A stretch of DNA of 64,000 nucleotides, taken from positions 1 to 64,000 of the forward strand of contig JBLMZW010000006.1 of assembly GCA_050259035.1 (NCBI GenBank), read 5' to 3'. This document shows positions 9,729 to 19,397 of the stretch, one piece after another. Position numbers and translations under genes: made by a program. How positions within the stretch are numbered: position 1 is the stretch's first letter; each line of letters starts with the position of its first letter. The stretch is from JBLMZW01 sp050259035 (lineage in GTDB: Bacteria > Bacillota > Syntrophomonadia > Syntrophomonadales > DTU052). The notes under the pieces are model-generated. The model did no database searches. It was not told the DNA's origin and worked only from the letters and a program-made list of their open reading frames with translations.

Positions 9729-11114
9729 TTGGCCGTCGATACTGAACAAAGGATCCACATGGTTGGAATTGGCGGTGCCGGTATGAGTGGAATTGCCCAT
9801 ATACTTAAAGAAATGGGCAAGGAAATTACCGGTTCCGACCTGCAAAGAAGCGAGACTACCGATCGCCTTGAGGCTATGGGAATCAGGGTATTTAGTGGAC
9901 ACTCATCAGCTAACCTGAATAAAGGGACGGATTTAGTAGTTGTATCATCCGCTATTCCCGGTTCCAACCCGGAGATGAAGAAAGCTCAGCGTCTGGGGAT
10001 TCCGGTCGTAAAACGGGGTGATATGCTGGCCTCGCTGGTTAATTCATCCCAGGGTATTGCCGTATCTGGCGCTCACGGCAAGACTACAACGACTTCGATG
10101 ATGGCAATGCTGCTGGAGGAGAACGGTTTCAGCCCTAGCTTTATTATCGGGGGAGAATTAAAGGAAACCAATATTGGCTCCAAACTTGGTAGAGGGGATT
10201 ACTTTGTAGCCGAGGCTGACGAAAGTGATGCCTCATTCCTTAAACTGAACCCTTATGTAGTAGTGGTAACCAATGTTGAGGACGATCATCTGGACTTTTA
10301 CCGGTCCATCGAAAGGTTAAAGGATGCCTTTCGACAGTTTATTGGTCAGGTTAAAACCGGTGGGTTTGCAGTCCTCTGTTATGAGGATGTTTTTCTAAGA
10401 GCATTAAAAGGCTCCTACCGACACCTGATTTATTATGGCGCTTCCCCGGAGGCGGATTATTATTATACCGATCTTAAGACCCATGGCTGGGGAAACAGTT
10501 TCACCGTATGGCACCACGACAAAGAGTTAGGGAGAATCAACCTTACTGTTCCGGGATGCCACAATGTGCAAAATGCCCTTGCTGCCGCAGCGGTAGCCAA
10601 TGAATTGGGAATACCTTTTCCGGGCATTCGGCAGACTTTAAAAAAGTTTAAGGGGGCCAAAAGACGATTTCAACTGATGGGTTCAGTTAACGACATTTTA
10701 ATAGTGGACGATTACGCACATCATCCTACCGAAATAGAAGCGACATTAAAAGGCGTAAGACAGTTTCATAAAGGACGTCTGGTTGTGGTATTTCAACCGC
10801 ACCGCTATACCAGAACCAAGATCCTGGGAACGCAATTCGGTGAGTCTTTCCGGGAGTCTGATCTTCTAATCGTAACCGGAATATACGGTGCGGGGGAAGA
10901 GCCGATTGAAGGCGTAACAGGTGATATAATATGTCGGTCGGCCCTGGAAAAAGGGTGCAACGCCTGCTACGTGGCTGATGCGGAAGATGTGGTTGACCTG
11001 TTAAAAGACGAGGTCAAAAACGGCGACATGGTCATTTTTATGGGAGCGGGAGATATTTGGAAAGTCGGATATAAGACCGTTGCCGTTCTGGAGAGTACCA
11101 GCCCGTCGGCTTAA
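9729..11114 (+). CDS. murC: UDP-MurNAc:L-alanine ligase
   Basis: MurC adds L-Ala to UDP-MurNAc in the cytoplasm, the first of the four Mur ligase steps. It shows the N-terminal IHMVGIGGAGMSGIA nucleotide-sugar motif, the P-loop GAHGKTTTTSM (Lys about residue 118), EADESDASFL and DDYAHHPTE. The start is taken as TTG 9729, nine bases after GAGGAG (9714-9719); the TTG at 9720 would directly abut that site. murB, often next to murC, is absent here and murA follows instead. Confidence 0.94.
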   Translation: MAVDTEQRIHMVGIGGAGMSGIAHILKEMGKEITGSDLQRSETTDRLEAMGIRVFSGHSSANLNKGTDLVVVSSAIPGSNPEMKKAQRLGIPVVKRGDMLASLVNSSQGIAVSGAHGKTTTTSMMAMLLEENGFSPSFIIGGELKETNIGSKLGRGDYFVAEADESDASFLKLNPYVVVVTNVEDDHLDFYRSIERLKDAFRQFIGQVKTGGFAVLCYEDVFLRALKGSYRHLIYYGASPEADYYYTDLKTHGWGNSFTVWHHDKELGRINLTVPGCHNVQNALAAAAVANELGIPFPGIRQTLKKFKGAKRRFQLMGSVNDILIVDDYAHHPTEIEATLKGVRQFHKGRLVVVFQPHRYTRTKILGTQFGESFRESDLLIVTGIYGAGEEPIEGVTGDIICRSALEKGCNACYVADAEDVVDLLKDEVKNGDMVIFMGAGDIWKVGYKTVAVLESTSPSA

Positions 11115-11132
11115 GTTGGCGGAGGTGGAGAA

Positions 11133-12389
11133 TTGGATAGGCTGGTTATTGGGGGGGGAGTAAAAGCACGCGGGCGGGTCAAAGTCAGCGGTTCGAAGAA
11201 CGCAACACTACCTATTATGGCGGCCTGCCTTTTAACTCGAAAAGAGTGCGTGCTGCACAGGGTCCCTAACCTGGAAGATGTTCAAGTGATGCAAGAAGTA
11301 TTGGGGAGCTTGGGGGTTACAGTTAATAGGGAAAACGGCAGTCTTATAATAAATTCAGAAAATGCAAATTCATACGAGATTCCAGAGAGCTTGAGCCGTA
11401 AGATGCGTGCTTCCAACCTGGTTATGGGGGCCTTATTAGGCCGTTTCGGAATGGCAAGAATTCCTTACCCCGGGGGCTGCGCCATCGGGCAACGTCCCAT
11501 GGATATACATATCAAGGGGTTTGGTGATCTGGGATTTTCCATCGATGAACAGCATGGCTTCATAGCCGGTTACAGCAATCGTTATCCCGGAGGGGAAATT
11601 ATGCTCGACTTCCCCAGCGTTGGCGCTACCGAGAATATTATGATGGCGGCAGCGGTGTCGAGCCGTAATACGGTAGTGCGCAACGCGGCTCGTGAACCGG
11701 AAATCGTTGATCTACAGAATTTTTTAAACCGAATGGGTGCCAGAATTCGGGGCGCAGGTCTGGATGTTATAAGAATCGAAGGGGTCCCAGAATTGGGCGG
11801 AGTTGAACATGAGGTGATTCCAGACCGAATCGAAGCCGGAACCTTTATGATAATGGCGGCTATCTCTGGTGGAGATATTATCATTGAAAACCTGGTGACC
11901 GAACACATGGAGCCTTTAATTGCTAAATTACGTGAGTGTGGGGTAGAGGTCACAACCTATAACGGCAGTTCTCTTCGGGTACTGGGCAACCGTAAACTGG
12001 GCCCGGTTGATCTAAAGACTATGCCTTATCCTGGATTTCCTACCGATATGCAGCCACAGATGATGGCCCTGTTAAGTATGGTTGAGGGCACCAGCATCAT
12101 TGTAGAGACCATATTTGAGAACCGGTTTATGCACGTAAATGAGTTGAGAAGAATGGGTGCTGATATCAAAGTCGAAGGCCGGGTTGCGATAATTATCGGG
12201 AAAAAGCGGTTGCGGGGCACCCAGGTGGAGGCAACCGACCTCAGGGCCGGTGCGGCCCTGATACTAGCGGCCACTGGGGCCGACGGGGAAACAGTTATAA
12301 CTAACCCCTACCATATTGATAGAGGCTATGAAAAAATTGTTGAGAAAATCCAACAATTGGGTGTAGGAATAATCAGGAAGTCTGACTAA
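11133..12389 (+). CDS. murA: UDP-GlcNAc 1-carboxyvinyltransferase
   Basis: MurA transfers enolpyruvyl from PEP to UDP-GlcNAc, the committed step of peptidoglycan synthesis. The EPSP-synthase-like fold begins with the GSKNATLPIMAA segment. The active-site loop PGGCAIGQRP carries Cys116, the residue alkylated by fosfomycin in the family, so the enzyme is predicted fosfomycin-sensitive. Length (418 aa) is standard. It starts at TTG 11133 behind GGAGGTGGAG, 18 bases after murC. Confidence 0.95.
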   Translation: MDRLVIGGGVKARGRVKVSGSKNATLPIMAACLLTRKECVLHRVPNLEDVQVMQEVLGSLGVTVNRENGSLIINSENANSYEIPESLSRKMRASNLVMGALLGRFGMARIPYPGGCAIGQRPMDIHIKGFGDLGFSIDEQHGFIAGYSNRYPGGEIMLDFPSVGATENIMMAAAVSSRNTVVRNAAREPEIVDLQNFLNRMGARIRGAGLDVIRIEGVPELGGVEHEVIPDRIEAGTFMIMAAISGGDIIIENLVTEHMEPLIAKLRECGVEVTTYNGSSLRVLGNRKLGPVDLKTMPYPGFPTDMQPQMMALLSMVEGTSIIVETIFENRFMHVNELRRMGADIKVEGRVAIIIGKKRLRGTQVEATDLRAGAALILAATGADGETVITNPYHIDRGYEKIVEKIQQLGVGIIRKSD

Positions 12390-12431
12390 TTTTTAAACTG
12401 GATAATTAACCTTCTATCGTCTTCGTGTTTT

Positions 12432-12440
12432 TGTTATAAT
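12432..12440 (+). promoter_or_regulatory. Extended -10 promoter element upstream of ftsQ
   Basis: TGTTATAAT fits a TGnTATAAT extended -10 element about 29 bases before the ftsQ start, in the only sizeable gap between murA and ftsQ. No good -35 hexamer is visible at 17-bp spacing. It could provide an internal promoter for ftsQ-ftsA-ftsZ. Confidence 0.4.
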
Positions 12441-12468
12441 GCTCTTGATAATTGATTAAGGAGAGCTT

Positions 12469-13203
12469 GTGGTGAACCAAGGGAAAAGACCTGATGGGGG
12501 TCCCATTCTAGCCATCGTTTTAGGGCTGGTGGCTCTCTGTGCCTTCTACTTTTTCCTCCGCAGTTCTCTCTTTTTTATTGATCGGATTACGGTTACTGGC
12601 AACGTGGTGGTGGACAAGAAGGAAATACTTGCTTTGTCCGGCATCCAGATCGGGCAAAATATCTTTGATATTGATCCAGCGGCCAGCGAAAAAGCCATTG
12701 GCATAGTACCACGAATTAAGCGGGTGGAGGTCAGCAGAAAAATTCCCCGCCAGGTATTAATTCGGGTCGCCGAAAGAAAACCCTGGGCGATGGTAGTTAA
12801 TAAAAAGGGGTATATAGTAATTGATGGGGAAGGGGTTTGCCTCGGCTCTAAGACTACTATTGTCGATGATCCCGGAGTGCCAATTATTACTCTTGAGGAT
12901 CAACCGGGTGTCTTACGAGAAGGTGAGCGTCTGTCAGCCTCAATTAAAAATGTGAGGAAGGTAGTAGATGCCTTACCTGAAGAACTAAGGCCAATAGTTT
13001 CCGAATATCATTGCACTAAGAATGGACAAGTTTTTCTTTATACCATTGAAGGTACTGAGGTCAGGCTGGGAGGTTTAGATCGCCTAGCCGAGAAAATGCA
13101 GCTTCTGGATCAGGTAGTAGATATGAACAAGGACGAATCCAATACCGGGTTGCAGTACATTGACCTTAGATATAAAGGGCAACCAGTAATCTGTTATAGA
13201 TGA
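12469..13203 (+). CDS. ftsQ: FtsQ/DivIB cell-division protein
   Basis: This is a bitopic divisome protein with one N-terminal membrane segment (about residues 12-34) and an extracytoplasmic part. The POTRA domain (FFIDRITVTGNVVVDKKEIL...) is followed by the beta domain that contacts FtsB/FtsL (PRQVLIRVAERKPWAMV). Length 244 aa is typical. Start GTG 12469 follows AAGGAGAG. It sits between murA and the DUF881/sbp pair, upstream of ftsA and ftsZ. Confidence 0.9.
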   Translation: MVNQGKRPDGGPILAIVLGLVALCAFYFFLRSSLFFIDRITVTGNVVVDKKEILALSGIQIGQNIFDIDPAASEKAIGIVPRIKRVEVSRKIPRQVLIRVAERKPWAMVVNKKGYIVIDGEGVCLGSKTTIVDDPGVPIITLEDQPGVLREGERLSASIKNVRKVVDALPEELRPIVSEYHCTKNGQVFLYTIEGTEVRLGGLDRLAEKMQLLDQVVDMNKDESNTGLQYIDLRYKGQPVICYR

Positions 13204-13214
13204 GGTGACAGATC

Positions 13215-13922
13215 TTGAAGATAAAAAGTGCTCAAATATCTATGGCATTGGTTTGCCTTATCCTGGGAATAATGCTGGCAGTCCAGTTCCGAACGAATGA
13301 GGTCAGTCCACGAGAACTGTCAGGAGATCGTTGGACCGGTCTTACTGTACAATTGGCCAATTTGCAGAAGGAACGCAGTGCTCTGGCTGATGAGGTTGTG
13401 TCTCTGCACCAGAAGCTGGAACAGGCTGCTTCGGGTAAGGGCGGAGCTTCGCAGGCGATAAATGATGAGCTGGAAAGGGCCAATATGGCAGCTGGACTTA
13501 TACCGGTTAAAGGCCCCGGCCTGGTTATTACCTTAAACGATAGTACTAAGCCCCTTGGGCTGGGAGAAGATCCTAACGATTATATAATTCACGATACTGA
13601 TCTTTTGAAGGTTGTAAATGAATTAAGGGCCGCAGAAGCTGAAGCCATTAGTATTAACGGTCAGCGGGTTAATGGCAATAGTGAAATCGTTTGTGCCGGA
13701 CCGAATATTCTTCTCAATGTAGAAAAGATAGTTCCTCCATTTGTAATCAAAGCCATAGGGGATCCGGACGAACTTGAGAGCTCGCTCAGGATTAAAGGCG
13801 GATGGCTGGAATCAATGCAATGGTATGGGATACAGGTTCAGACTCAGAAAATGGATAATATTGAAATACCGGCCTATAAGGGCTCGATTAACTTCAAGTA
13901 CGCCAGCCCGGGTACCAGTTAG
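13215..13922 (+). CDS. DUF881 family protein (YlxW/YlxX-like)
   Basis: This 235-residue protein has an N-terminal membrane anchor (about residues 7-22), a short coiled-coil stretch (LANLQKERSALADEVVSLHQKLEQ) and the DUF881 domain with GPGLVITLNDS and VNELRAAEAEAISINGQRV. In Firmicutes such genes lie between divIB and ftsA; their precise role is not established. A link with the divisome or envelope is inferred from position. Start TTG 13215 follows GATGAGGTGA. Confidence 0.85.
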   Translation: MKIKSAQISMALVCLILGIMLAVQFRTNEVSPRELSGDRWTGLTVQLANLQKERSALADEVVSLHQKLEQAASGKGGASQAINDELERANMAAGLIPVKGPGLVITLNDSTKPLGLGEDPNDYIIHDTDLLKVVNELRAAEAEAISINGQRVNGNSEIVCAGPNILLNVEKIVPPFVIKAIGDPDELESSLRIKGGWLESMQWYGIQVQTQKMDNIEIPAYKGSINFKYASPGTS

Positions 13923-13997
13923 AAAATCTGCAATGTTGGGTTTAAACTCTGGTAACCCGGAAGACCTGATTATTAGTGGAAAGGCTGCTGATTCTGC

Positions 13998-14333
13998 ATG
14001 TGGTTGCTGGTTTTATTCTGTCTTCTGTTAGGCATAATTGTAGGGCTGAAACTTCCGGCGGTTTTGATTTCGGTAGTTTACGCCAAATACTTGTCCATTG
14101 CTATTCTGGCAGTTCTTGATTCAGTTTTTGGCGGTGTTAGGTCCTACATGGAAGAGGTTTTCGACAGCACGGTATTTTTAAGCGGCTTTGTCACTAACGC
14201 CTTGCTGGCGGCTGGACTTGCTTACCTAGGTGATCGGCTGGGGGTTGAGCTATACCTGGCCGCGGTCGTTGTATTCGGGGTTCGGATATTCCAAAATCTG
14301 GCCATTATTAGACGTTACTTACTAAAAAAGTAA
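13998..14333 (+). CDS. sbp: Small basic protein, DUF1290
   Basis: This 111-residue integral membrane protein has three or four hydrophobic segments and a basic C-terminal tail (RRYLLKK). The motif KYLSIAILAVLDSVFGGVRSY is characteristic of the DUF1290 'small basic protein' encoded between divIB and ftsA in sporeformers. Its biochemical role is unknown. It follows the DUF881 gene and precedes ftsA, as in Bacillus. Confidence 0.88.
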   Translation: MWLLVLFCLLLGIIVGLKLPAVLISVVYAKYLSIAILAVLDSVFGGVRSYMEEVFDSTVFLSGFVTNALLAAGLAYLGDRLGVELYLAAVVVFGVRIFQNLAIIRRYLLKK

Positions 14334-14399
14334 AACTTAACGGTGCCAAAAAAGGAAATAGGGGCATCAATGTGGTAATAGACATATGACAAATCTTTT

Positions 14400-15641
14400 A
14401 TGGGGGTTGTTGTGGGGAGAAATCTAATCGCGGCTTTAGATATAGGGACCAGTAAAATAGCTGCTGCGCTGGGGGAAATAAACCATGATGGTACGGTTTC
14501 GGTTCTGGCTTTAAGTCGGACCAAATCGGCCGGGGTTAAATATGGTGGTATCGTAGATATTGATGCGGCTGCGGGAGCTATTGATGATATTTTAGAAGAT
14601 GTGGAGCGCATATCGGGGAAGCATGTATCGACCTTACGAGCCGGGTTTACCGGAGTCGGGGTAAATACGATTACCAACAAAGCGGTAGTGCCGGTATCGC
14701 TTCCGGTACACGGCATAACTACGGAAGATGTTGATAGGGCTATCCATGCGGCGCGGATGGTGGTATTATCCGCCGACCGATCAATAGTACATATAGTACC
14801 CCGCCAGTTTACAGTCGATGGTACCAGCGGAATAATTGATCCGATTGATATGGTAGGCACCCGGCTGGAGGTAGAAGTAGTTATTGCTACGGTTCCCAGT
14901 GCGGCGCTGCAAAATATGCTTAAAACCATAAACCGTACCGGAACCAAGGTCAAAGAGGTCGGTTTGAACACCATTATGGCTGCAGATGCAGTACTTCTGC
15001 CAGCTGAGAAAGAAATGGGTGTAGCCCTGGTGGACATCGGCGGGGGTACCTGTAACATTGGGATATTCCTCGATGGCTACATAGTATTTACTGCGGTGCT
15101 GCCAGTTGGTGGTGATTATATCACTCGTGACCTAGCCATCGGGCTTAAAACCACCATGGAAGAAGCCCAAACGGTTAAAGAGGAAAATGGTCTGGCAATC
15201 CTTAAAGATGCCAGGGATGATATAACCATTACCATGAAGGGTATCTACGGAAAAGAGACCAGGCAAGTATCGGAACGAGTCATCGCATCAATTATAGAAC
15301 CTCGGGTGGGTGAAATTCTGGAACTGATTAATACTGAGCTGGAGAGGTCTGGATTTAAAAACATGTTGCCCGGCGGAATAGTATTAACCGGCGGAACTGC
15401 ACTATTAAAAGGAATTTTACCGGCCTGTGAAGAATATTTAAAGTTACCTGCGAGAGTGGGTTTTCCTGAAAACATTGGCACGGTACCCAGCGACTGTTAT
15501 AGCCCGGAATACACGGCATTATTGGGAAGTCTTTTACATGCTGCGAAGGACATCTCATCGGGCAGGGATCCCGGCCATGAATTATTTAGCAATGGAATAT
15601 TAACCAGAGTAGTCTCCTGGTTCAAAGATTTATTTAGATGA
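14400..15641 (+). CDS. ftsA: Actin-like division protein FtsA
   Basis: FtsA tethers FtsZ to the membrane at the septum. The actin-type ATPase shows phosphate-1 AALDIGTSKI, phosphate-2 VALVDIGGGTCNIG and the adenosine motif VLTGGTALLKG. An amphipathic C-terminus (RVVSWFKDLFR) fits the membrane-targeting sequence. The ATG at 14400 has no obvious ribosome-binding site; GTG 14412, five bases after GGGGG, is a credible alternative start. It ends 15 bases before ftsZ. Confidence 0.93.
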   Translation: MGVVVGRNLIAALDIGTSKIAAALGEINHDGTVSVLALSRTKSAGVKYGGIVDIDAAAGAIDDILEDVERISGKHVSTLRAGFTGVGVNTITNKAVVPVSLPVHGITTEDVDRAIHAARMVVLSADRSIVHIVPRQFTVDGTSGIIDPIDMVGTRLEVEVVIATVPSAALQNMLKTINRTGTKVKEVGLNTIMAADAVLLPAEKEMGVALVDIGGGTCNIGIFLDGYIVFTAVLPVGGDYITRDLAIGLKTTMEEAQTVKEENGLAILKDARDDITITMKGIYGKETRQVSERVIASIIEPRVGEILELINTELERSGFKNMLPGGIVLTGGTALLKGILPACEEYLKLPARVGFPENIGTVPSDCYSPEYTALLGSLLHAAKDISSGRDPGHELFSNGILTRVVSWFKDLFR

Positions 15642-15656
15642 GGAGGGTATACATAA

Positions 15657-16709
15657 GTGCTTGACTTTGACGTGGATGTCCAGCAGTATGCCGACATTAA
15701 AGTCATAGGAGTCGGTGGCGGCGGAAACAATGCCATTAATCGCATGATTGAGGCTGGTTTGAAAGGCGTCGAGTTTGTGGTTGTCAATACAGATGCACAG
15801 GCCCTTCACCTGGCCAAGTCAGAAAAGAAGATTCAAATAGGAGAAAAACTTACCAAAGGCCTCGGTGCGGGAGCTAATCCCGAGATTGGTATGCGGGCGG
15901 CGGAGGAGAACCGGGACGAAATCAGGAAAATCCTTCAGGGTGCCGATATGGTTTTCGTAACCGCTGGCATGGGTGGCGGAACCGGAACGGGAGGTGCACC
16001 TGTTATCGCGGAAATCGCGAAGGAAATGGGCGCGCTGACTGTAGGTGTTGTTACCAAACCGTTCGTATTCGAGGGCAGAAAGCGGACTCAGCAGGCGGAG
16101 AAAGGAATCGCCGAGCTTAAGTCCCGAGTAGATAGTCTTATAACTATTCCCAACGAGCGGTTACTACAAGTTGTAGATAAACACACATCAATAAACGAAG
16201 CATTCAGGATTGCAGATGACATCCTTCGTCAAGGGGTGCAGGGCATTTCTGATTTAATTGCTGTACCCGGGCTGATTAACTGCGACTTCGCAGATGTAAA
16301 GACCATAATGCTGGATACCGGCTCAGCCCTGATGGGTATCGGGGTTGGCAAAGGTGAAAACCGGGCGGTGGAAGCGGCCCGGGCTGCTATTTTGAGCCCA
16401 TTGCTTGAGACTTCCATTGAAGGTGCGCGCGGGGTGTTGTTTAACATCACCGGTGACAACACCATGAGCCTGTATGAAGTGAATGAGGCGGCGGAAGTTA
16501 TCTCCCAGGCGGTAGATTCCGAGGCTAATATAATCTTCGGAGCCCGGGTTAATGACGAACTGGAGGACGAGATCAGGGTAACGGTTATTGCTACAGGATT
16601 TGACCCTCCGGTAGTCAAAGCTCCCAAGGGAGAAATTCCGGATTTGAAGATCAAGCCCTTCAGCACGCGAGATCTGGATGTACCGACCTTTTTGCGTCAG
16701 GGTAAATAG
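15657..16709 (+). CDS. ftsZ: Tubulin-like division GTPase FtsZ
   Basis: FtsZ polymerises into the cytokinetic ring. The GTP-binding signature GGGTGTG is at residues 106-112, VVNTDAQAL near residue 40 and NxxxDFADV in the T7 region. The conserved C-terminal peptide DLDVPTFLRQGK binds FtsA and SepF, both encoded in this window. The start is GTG 15657 after GAGGAGGG. It closes the dcw cluster and is convergent with the next gene. Confidence 0.97.
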   Translation: MLDFDVDVQQYADIKVIGVGGGGNNAINRMIEAGLKGVEFVVVNTDAQALHLAKSEKKIQIGEKLTKGLGAGANPEIGMRAAEENRDEIRKILQGADMVFVTAGMGGGTGTGGAPVIAEIAKEMGALTVGVVTKPFVFEGRKRTQQAEKGIAELKSRVDSLITIPNERLLQVVDKHTSINEAFRIADDILRQGVQGISDLIAVPGLINCDFADVKTIMLDTGSALMGIGVGKGENRAVEAARAAILSPLLETSIEGARGVLFNITGDNTMSLYEVNEAAEVISQAVDSEANIIFGARVNDELEDEIRVTVIATGFDPPVVKAPKGEIPDLKIKPFSTRDLDVPTFLRQGK

Positions 16710-16757
16710 CAGTTTAAATATTAATTGTGAATAAAAGACCGGGGCTTTCCTTGATCA

Positions 16758-18980
16758 CTATTCCTTATCGAGAACCCTGGTTTTTTCTTGCCTGTATTCA
16801 CTGGCCACATGAGCCAGTATTAGCATCATAACCGGTACCACTAGATAAATACTGGTGGTGGCGGCAGCCACTATTCCGGAATCATTTATTATTAGTCCCA
16901 CGATAGCTGCTATTATTATACCTATGAAGCCTTTAAAAAGTACGGGATGCCGGTCCCGCAAGTTGGACATTACCCCGGCGGGTCTAAAGATCAGAACTGT
17001 CATGGCTCCAAGGATAATAAGAAATACCTGGGTCCAGATGGTATAACGCATCAGTTTTAAGTTCATGCCTATTTTGCGGCTGACAATAATGAGGGCCTCC
17101 TGCAACCCTCCGGCGGCGATCTGGTTAGCGGCCCGTCCAATATGGGACTGCAATTCTGCCGCCCGGTGCATGTCAAAATATACAACCCCGGAAAGCATCC
17201 CCAAAAGCACTATTGCCGCAATTAAAACAGTTCTCGGCCGTATGCGCCAGCCGGCCATCAAGACCAGACTAGCCAGGAAAGCCAGGGGAGCGGTTATGAC
17301 CCCGTCTGAATTCGCTCCCAACATCGGGGCGGCTATAATGGCTGACTCAGCTAGAAAAAGCAACGCGGTAACGACCAGGGCCAGAGCCCGGGGCAGTGAC
17401 CGGAAAACCAGCACCGCGGTGATTAAAGTACATCCAAGCAAAATACCCATGTACTCATTTCCGATGCCGTAATACCTGGCACCTACCATGGGATCATAGC
17501 CCATTACTGAACCCTTGATTAAAGAACTGCCTGTAAGGACATCGATACTAATCGCCAGTAGGGTTAAAAGGCAAACCAGAAAAAAGGCTTTATAATAATG
17601 GTATTTCGATAAGGCTGCCACAATCCAGGTCAGGATCGCTGTGGCAGCAATGGCCACCACAAAATACAGCCAATCGAAGGGCAAGGGCAGTTTCCCTAAA
17701 GGCAGTAAGACCAGCGGAACAATGGCAAGTGATAAAACCAACGGCAGAGCAACGGTTGCCAATCTTCTAAAGAAGATTATGGCAAATAGGCCCAAAAGAA
17801 TAACAAACATTTGCAGGCCCACATAGCCTTTTACCAGGGGAGTTCGTAGACGATTGGTGGTAGCAGTGGACTCACTTAGTGATTGAACCCTGGCCAGGAC
17901 ATCTCCCTGGGCTGAAATAGATTTGATCGGTTGACCGATCATGGTAGCCCGGTCAACTTCTAAACCGAAAAAGTTCAAAACGGTAGGGGCGATATCGGTA
18001 CTGGCTACTATATAATCCCTCTTAGTAGCAGGGGAAGTGACATAACCTTCATGGTATTTAGAACCCCAAATTAGTACCGGGGTGAAAGAATTCTTATTAT
18101 CCAACTGTACTTGTGAAGGTGATGATGAGATGACCATCAGCAAATCCCGGGAAGGATCTATCTTGTTCCTGATAGTGCCGACAAAGTCATCAATATTGTC
18201 AAGTATCCGAGCCTTTTCTTTTTCCAGGACCCCGGGCAAGGGCATATCTGCCTCCTGCAACCGCTTCAAATCGGCCAGGTTAATTACTACCAAATTGGCC
18301 TGTCCCTTATAATGACTCACCTGGTCGGCCAGATAGCCGTAATTGGTTTCGGACTCGAGAAAACTATCAGGACAGGGACGCAGGGTGTTGGGACCTACAT
18401 CACCGAGTTGCACTCGACCTTTGGCATCCATAGCAATGGCTGTTGCTGGCCTGGAAATTCGGTTGCCGCTATCCGCATTTCCCAGCAAACAAACCTTAAG
18501 CCCATTTTTTCTCAGGATTTCTCCCATGGCGCCTAATTTTGTTGTAACGCTTTCCTCCAGCATCCCATTCTGCAATTCGGGGAGGTTAACCACTACACAA
18601 CCATCTTTTCCGGTTGAATACCCGGTCAAATTCCGATATAGCTGACCGGCTGTTTGGATCCGGTCAGTCACTATTTCGTCCTGGTTGTATCCCAAAACAC
18701 CATCGGGTGTGGATAGGGCTAAATTGCCGCCTCCGATAGTCAGGGAAATATCCTCGGCTGAACTATTACCCATGGTACGATTACTAGCAACCCCAACTGA
18801 GCCTTCCCGGGACAACTTGACCAGATTCGGTGTTTTTGCCGGGTCAAGATCGGTTATAGCCAGGTTATCAACAACCACCATGTAAACCACCGGCTTATTA
18901 TCGGTTTTCGCTAATGCTGTGACCGGAGTTGCCCCGATCAATAACAGGATCAGGAAAAGAATAGCCGAAAACTTTTTCAC
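16758..18980 (-). CDS. Alkaline-phosphatase-superfamily domain fused to a polytopic membrane domain
   Basis: This 740-residue protein has a signal peptide (residues 1-24), an extracytoplasmic alkaline-phosphatase-like domain (to about residue 370) and a C-terminal region of about ten membrane helices. The first domain shows VVYMVVVDNLAITD, the probable nucleophile region TMGNSSAEDIS, VINLADL and the metal-site-like STDIAPTVLNFFG. The membrane part has a striking GARYYGIGNEYMGILLG motif. I do not know a named function; phospho-transfer or hydrolysis on an envelope polymer or lipid is inference. It faces ftsZ tail to tail. Confidence 0.7.
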   Translation of the reverse strand: MKKFSAILFLILLLIGATPVTALAKTDNKPVVYMVVVDNLAITDLDPAKTPNLVKLSREGSVGVASNRTMGNSSAEDISLTIGGGNLALSTPDGVLGYNQDEIVTDRIQTAGQLYRNLTGYSTGKDGCVVVNLPELQNGMLEESVTTKLGAMGEILRKNGLKVCLLGNADSGNRISRPATAIAMDAKGRVQLGDVGPNTLRPCPDSFLESETNYGYLADQVSHYKGQANLVVINLADLKRLQEADMPLPGVLEKEKARILDNIDDFVGTIRNKIDPSRDLLMVISSSPSQVQLDNKNSFTPVLIWGSKYHEGYVTSPATKRDYIVASTDIAPTVLNFFGLEVDRATMIGQPIKSISAQGDVLARVQSLSESTATTNRLRTPLVKGYVGLQMFVILLGLFAIIFFRRLATVALPLVLSLAIVPLVLLPLGKLPLPFDWLYFVVAIAATAILTWIVAALSKYHYYKAFFLVCLLTLLAISIDVLTGSSLIKGSVMGYDPMVGARYYGIGNEYMGILLGCTLITAVLVFRSLPRALALVVTALLFLAESAIIAAPMLGANSDGVITAPLAFLASLVLMAGWRIRPRTVLIAAIVLLGMLSGVVYFDMHRAAELQSHIGRAANQIAAGGLQEALIIVSRKIGMNLKLMRYTIWTQVFLIILGAMTVLIFRPAGVMSNLRDRHPVLFKGFIGIIIAAIVGLIINDSGIVAAATTSIYLVVPVMMLILAHVASEYRQEKTRVLDKE

Positions 18981-19397
18981 TGGTTGCCCTCCAATACTGA
19001 ATTAGACCCATTGTTCCTATTGTATCATGAACTACTGAATAGATAGCAACAATGGATTTTTATGGAGTTTTCTTTACCTAAATTCATGATAGAAGATGGT
19101 ATGTGGATTTCAATGTTACCCCTGTATTAAAGAATTGCCATGAAGTCAGTTGGGTTGAATGCTGCCCGCTCCTGGTCTCCTCGCCAGCAACACCGACGGC
19201 TTGTTTCGCCGGCGGCGGGCGACCTGCCAACACTACATCCGTGATAGTAGTGGCAGGTAGTGCAACATCCGGTTGCCCTAACCCGCCGCTGGAAATCGGT
19301 CTCAACTACGCCGGGTGTTGCAAGGGTTCGTCGAATGTCTCTAGTCAGCATTCACCCAACCTCTTTTAGGGTTTAGAAGTAAAACGACTCTAATAAA
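18981..19397. other. Non-coding accessory gap with MITE-like repeat copy A
   Basis: No convincing gene is present between the start of the phosphatase-fold gene and the end of the MBL gene. The central half is repeat copy A (separate entry). Short frames inside it are fragments of repeat sequence and not supported as genes. Confidence 0.7.
19150..19360 (-). repeat. MITE-like interspersed repeat, copy A
   Basis: This is a 211-bp element whose reverse complement aligns nearly end to end with copy B at 21325-21536, by eye about 80-85% identical. Both ends carry short terminal inverted repeats of the form GTTGGGTGAA and TTCAACCCAA. It lies just downstream of the MBL hydrolase in opposite orientation to copies B and C. 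It encodes no transposase, so mobility would need a protein supplied in trans. Confidence 0.75.

Noticed and set aside
9729..12389. Missing murB between murC and murA as a sign of deletion
   Set aside because: murB is often located elsewhere in Clostridia, and the gene spacing here shows no scar, so this is noted but not treated as unusual.
19084..19369. Short open frames inside repeat copy A, and the similar frame in copy B (21217-21522)
   Set aside because: Similar peptides arise because the nucleotide repeat is shared; in copy A the matching parts fall in different frames, and neither has a start with a ribosome-binding site.
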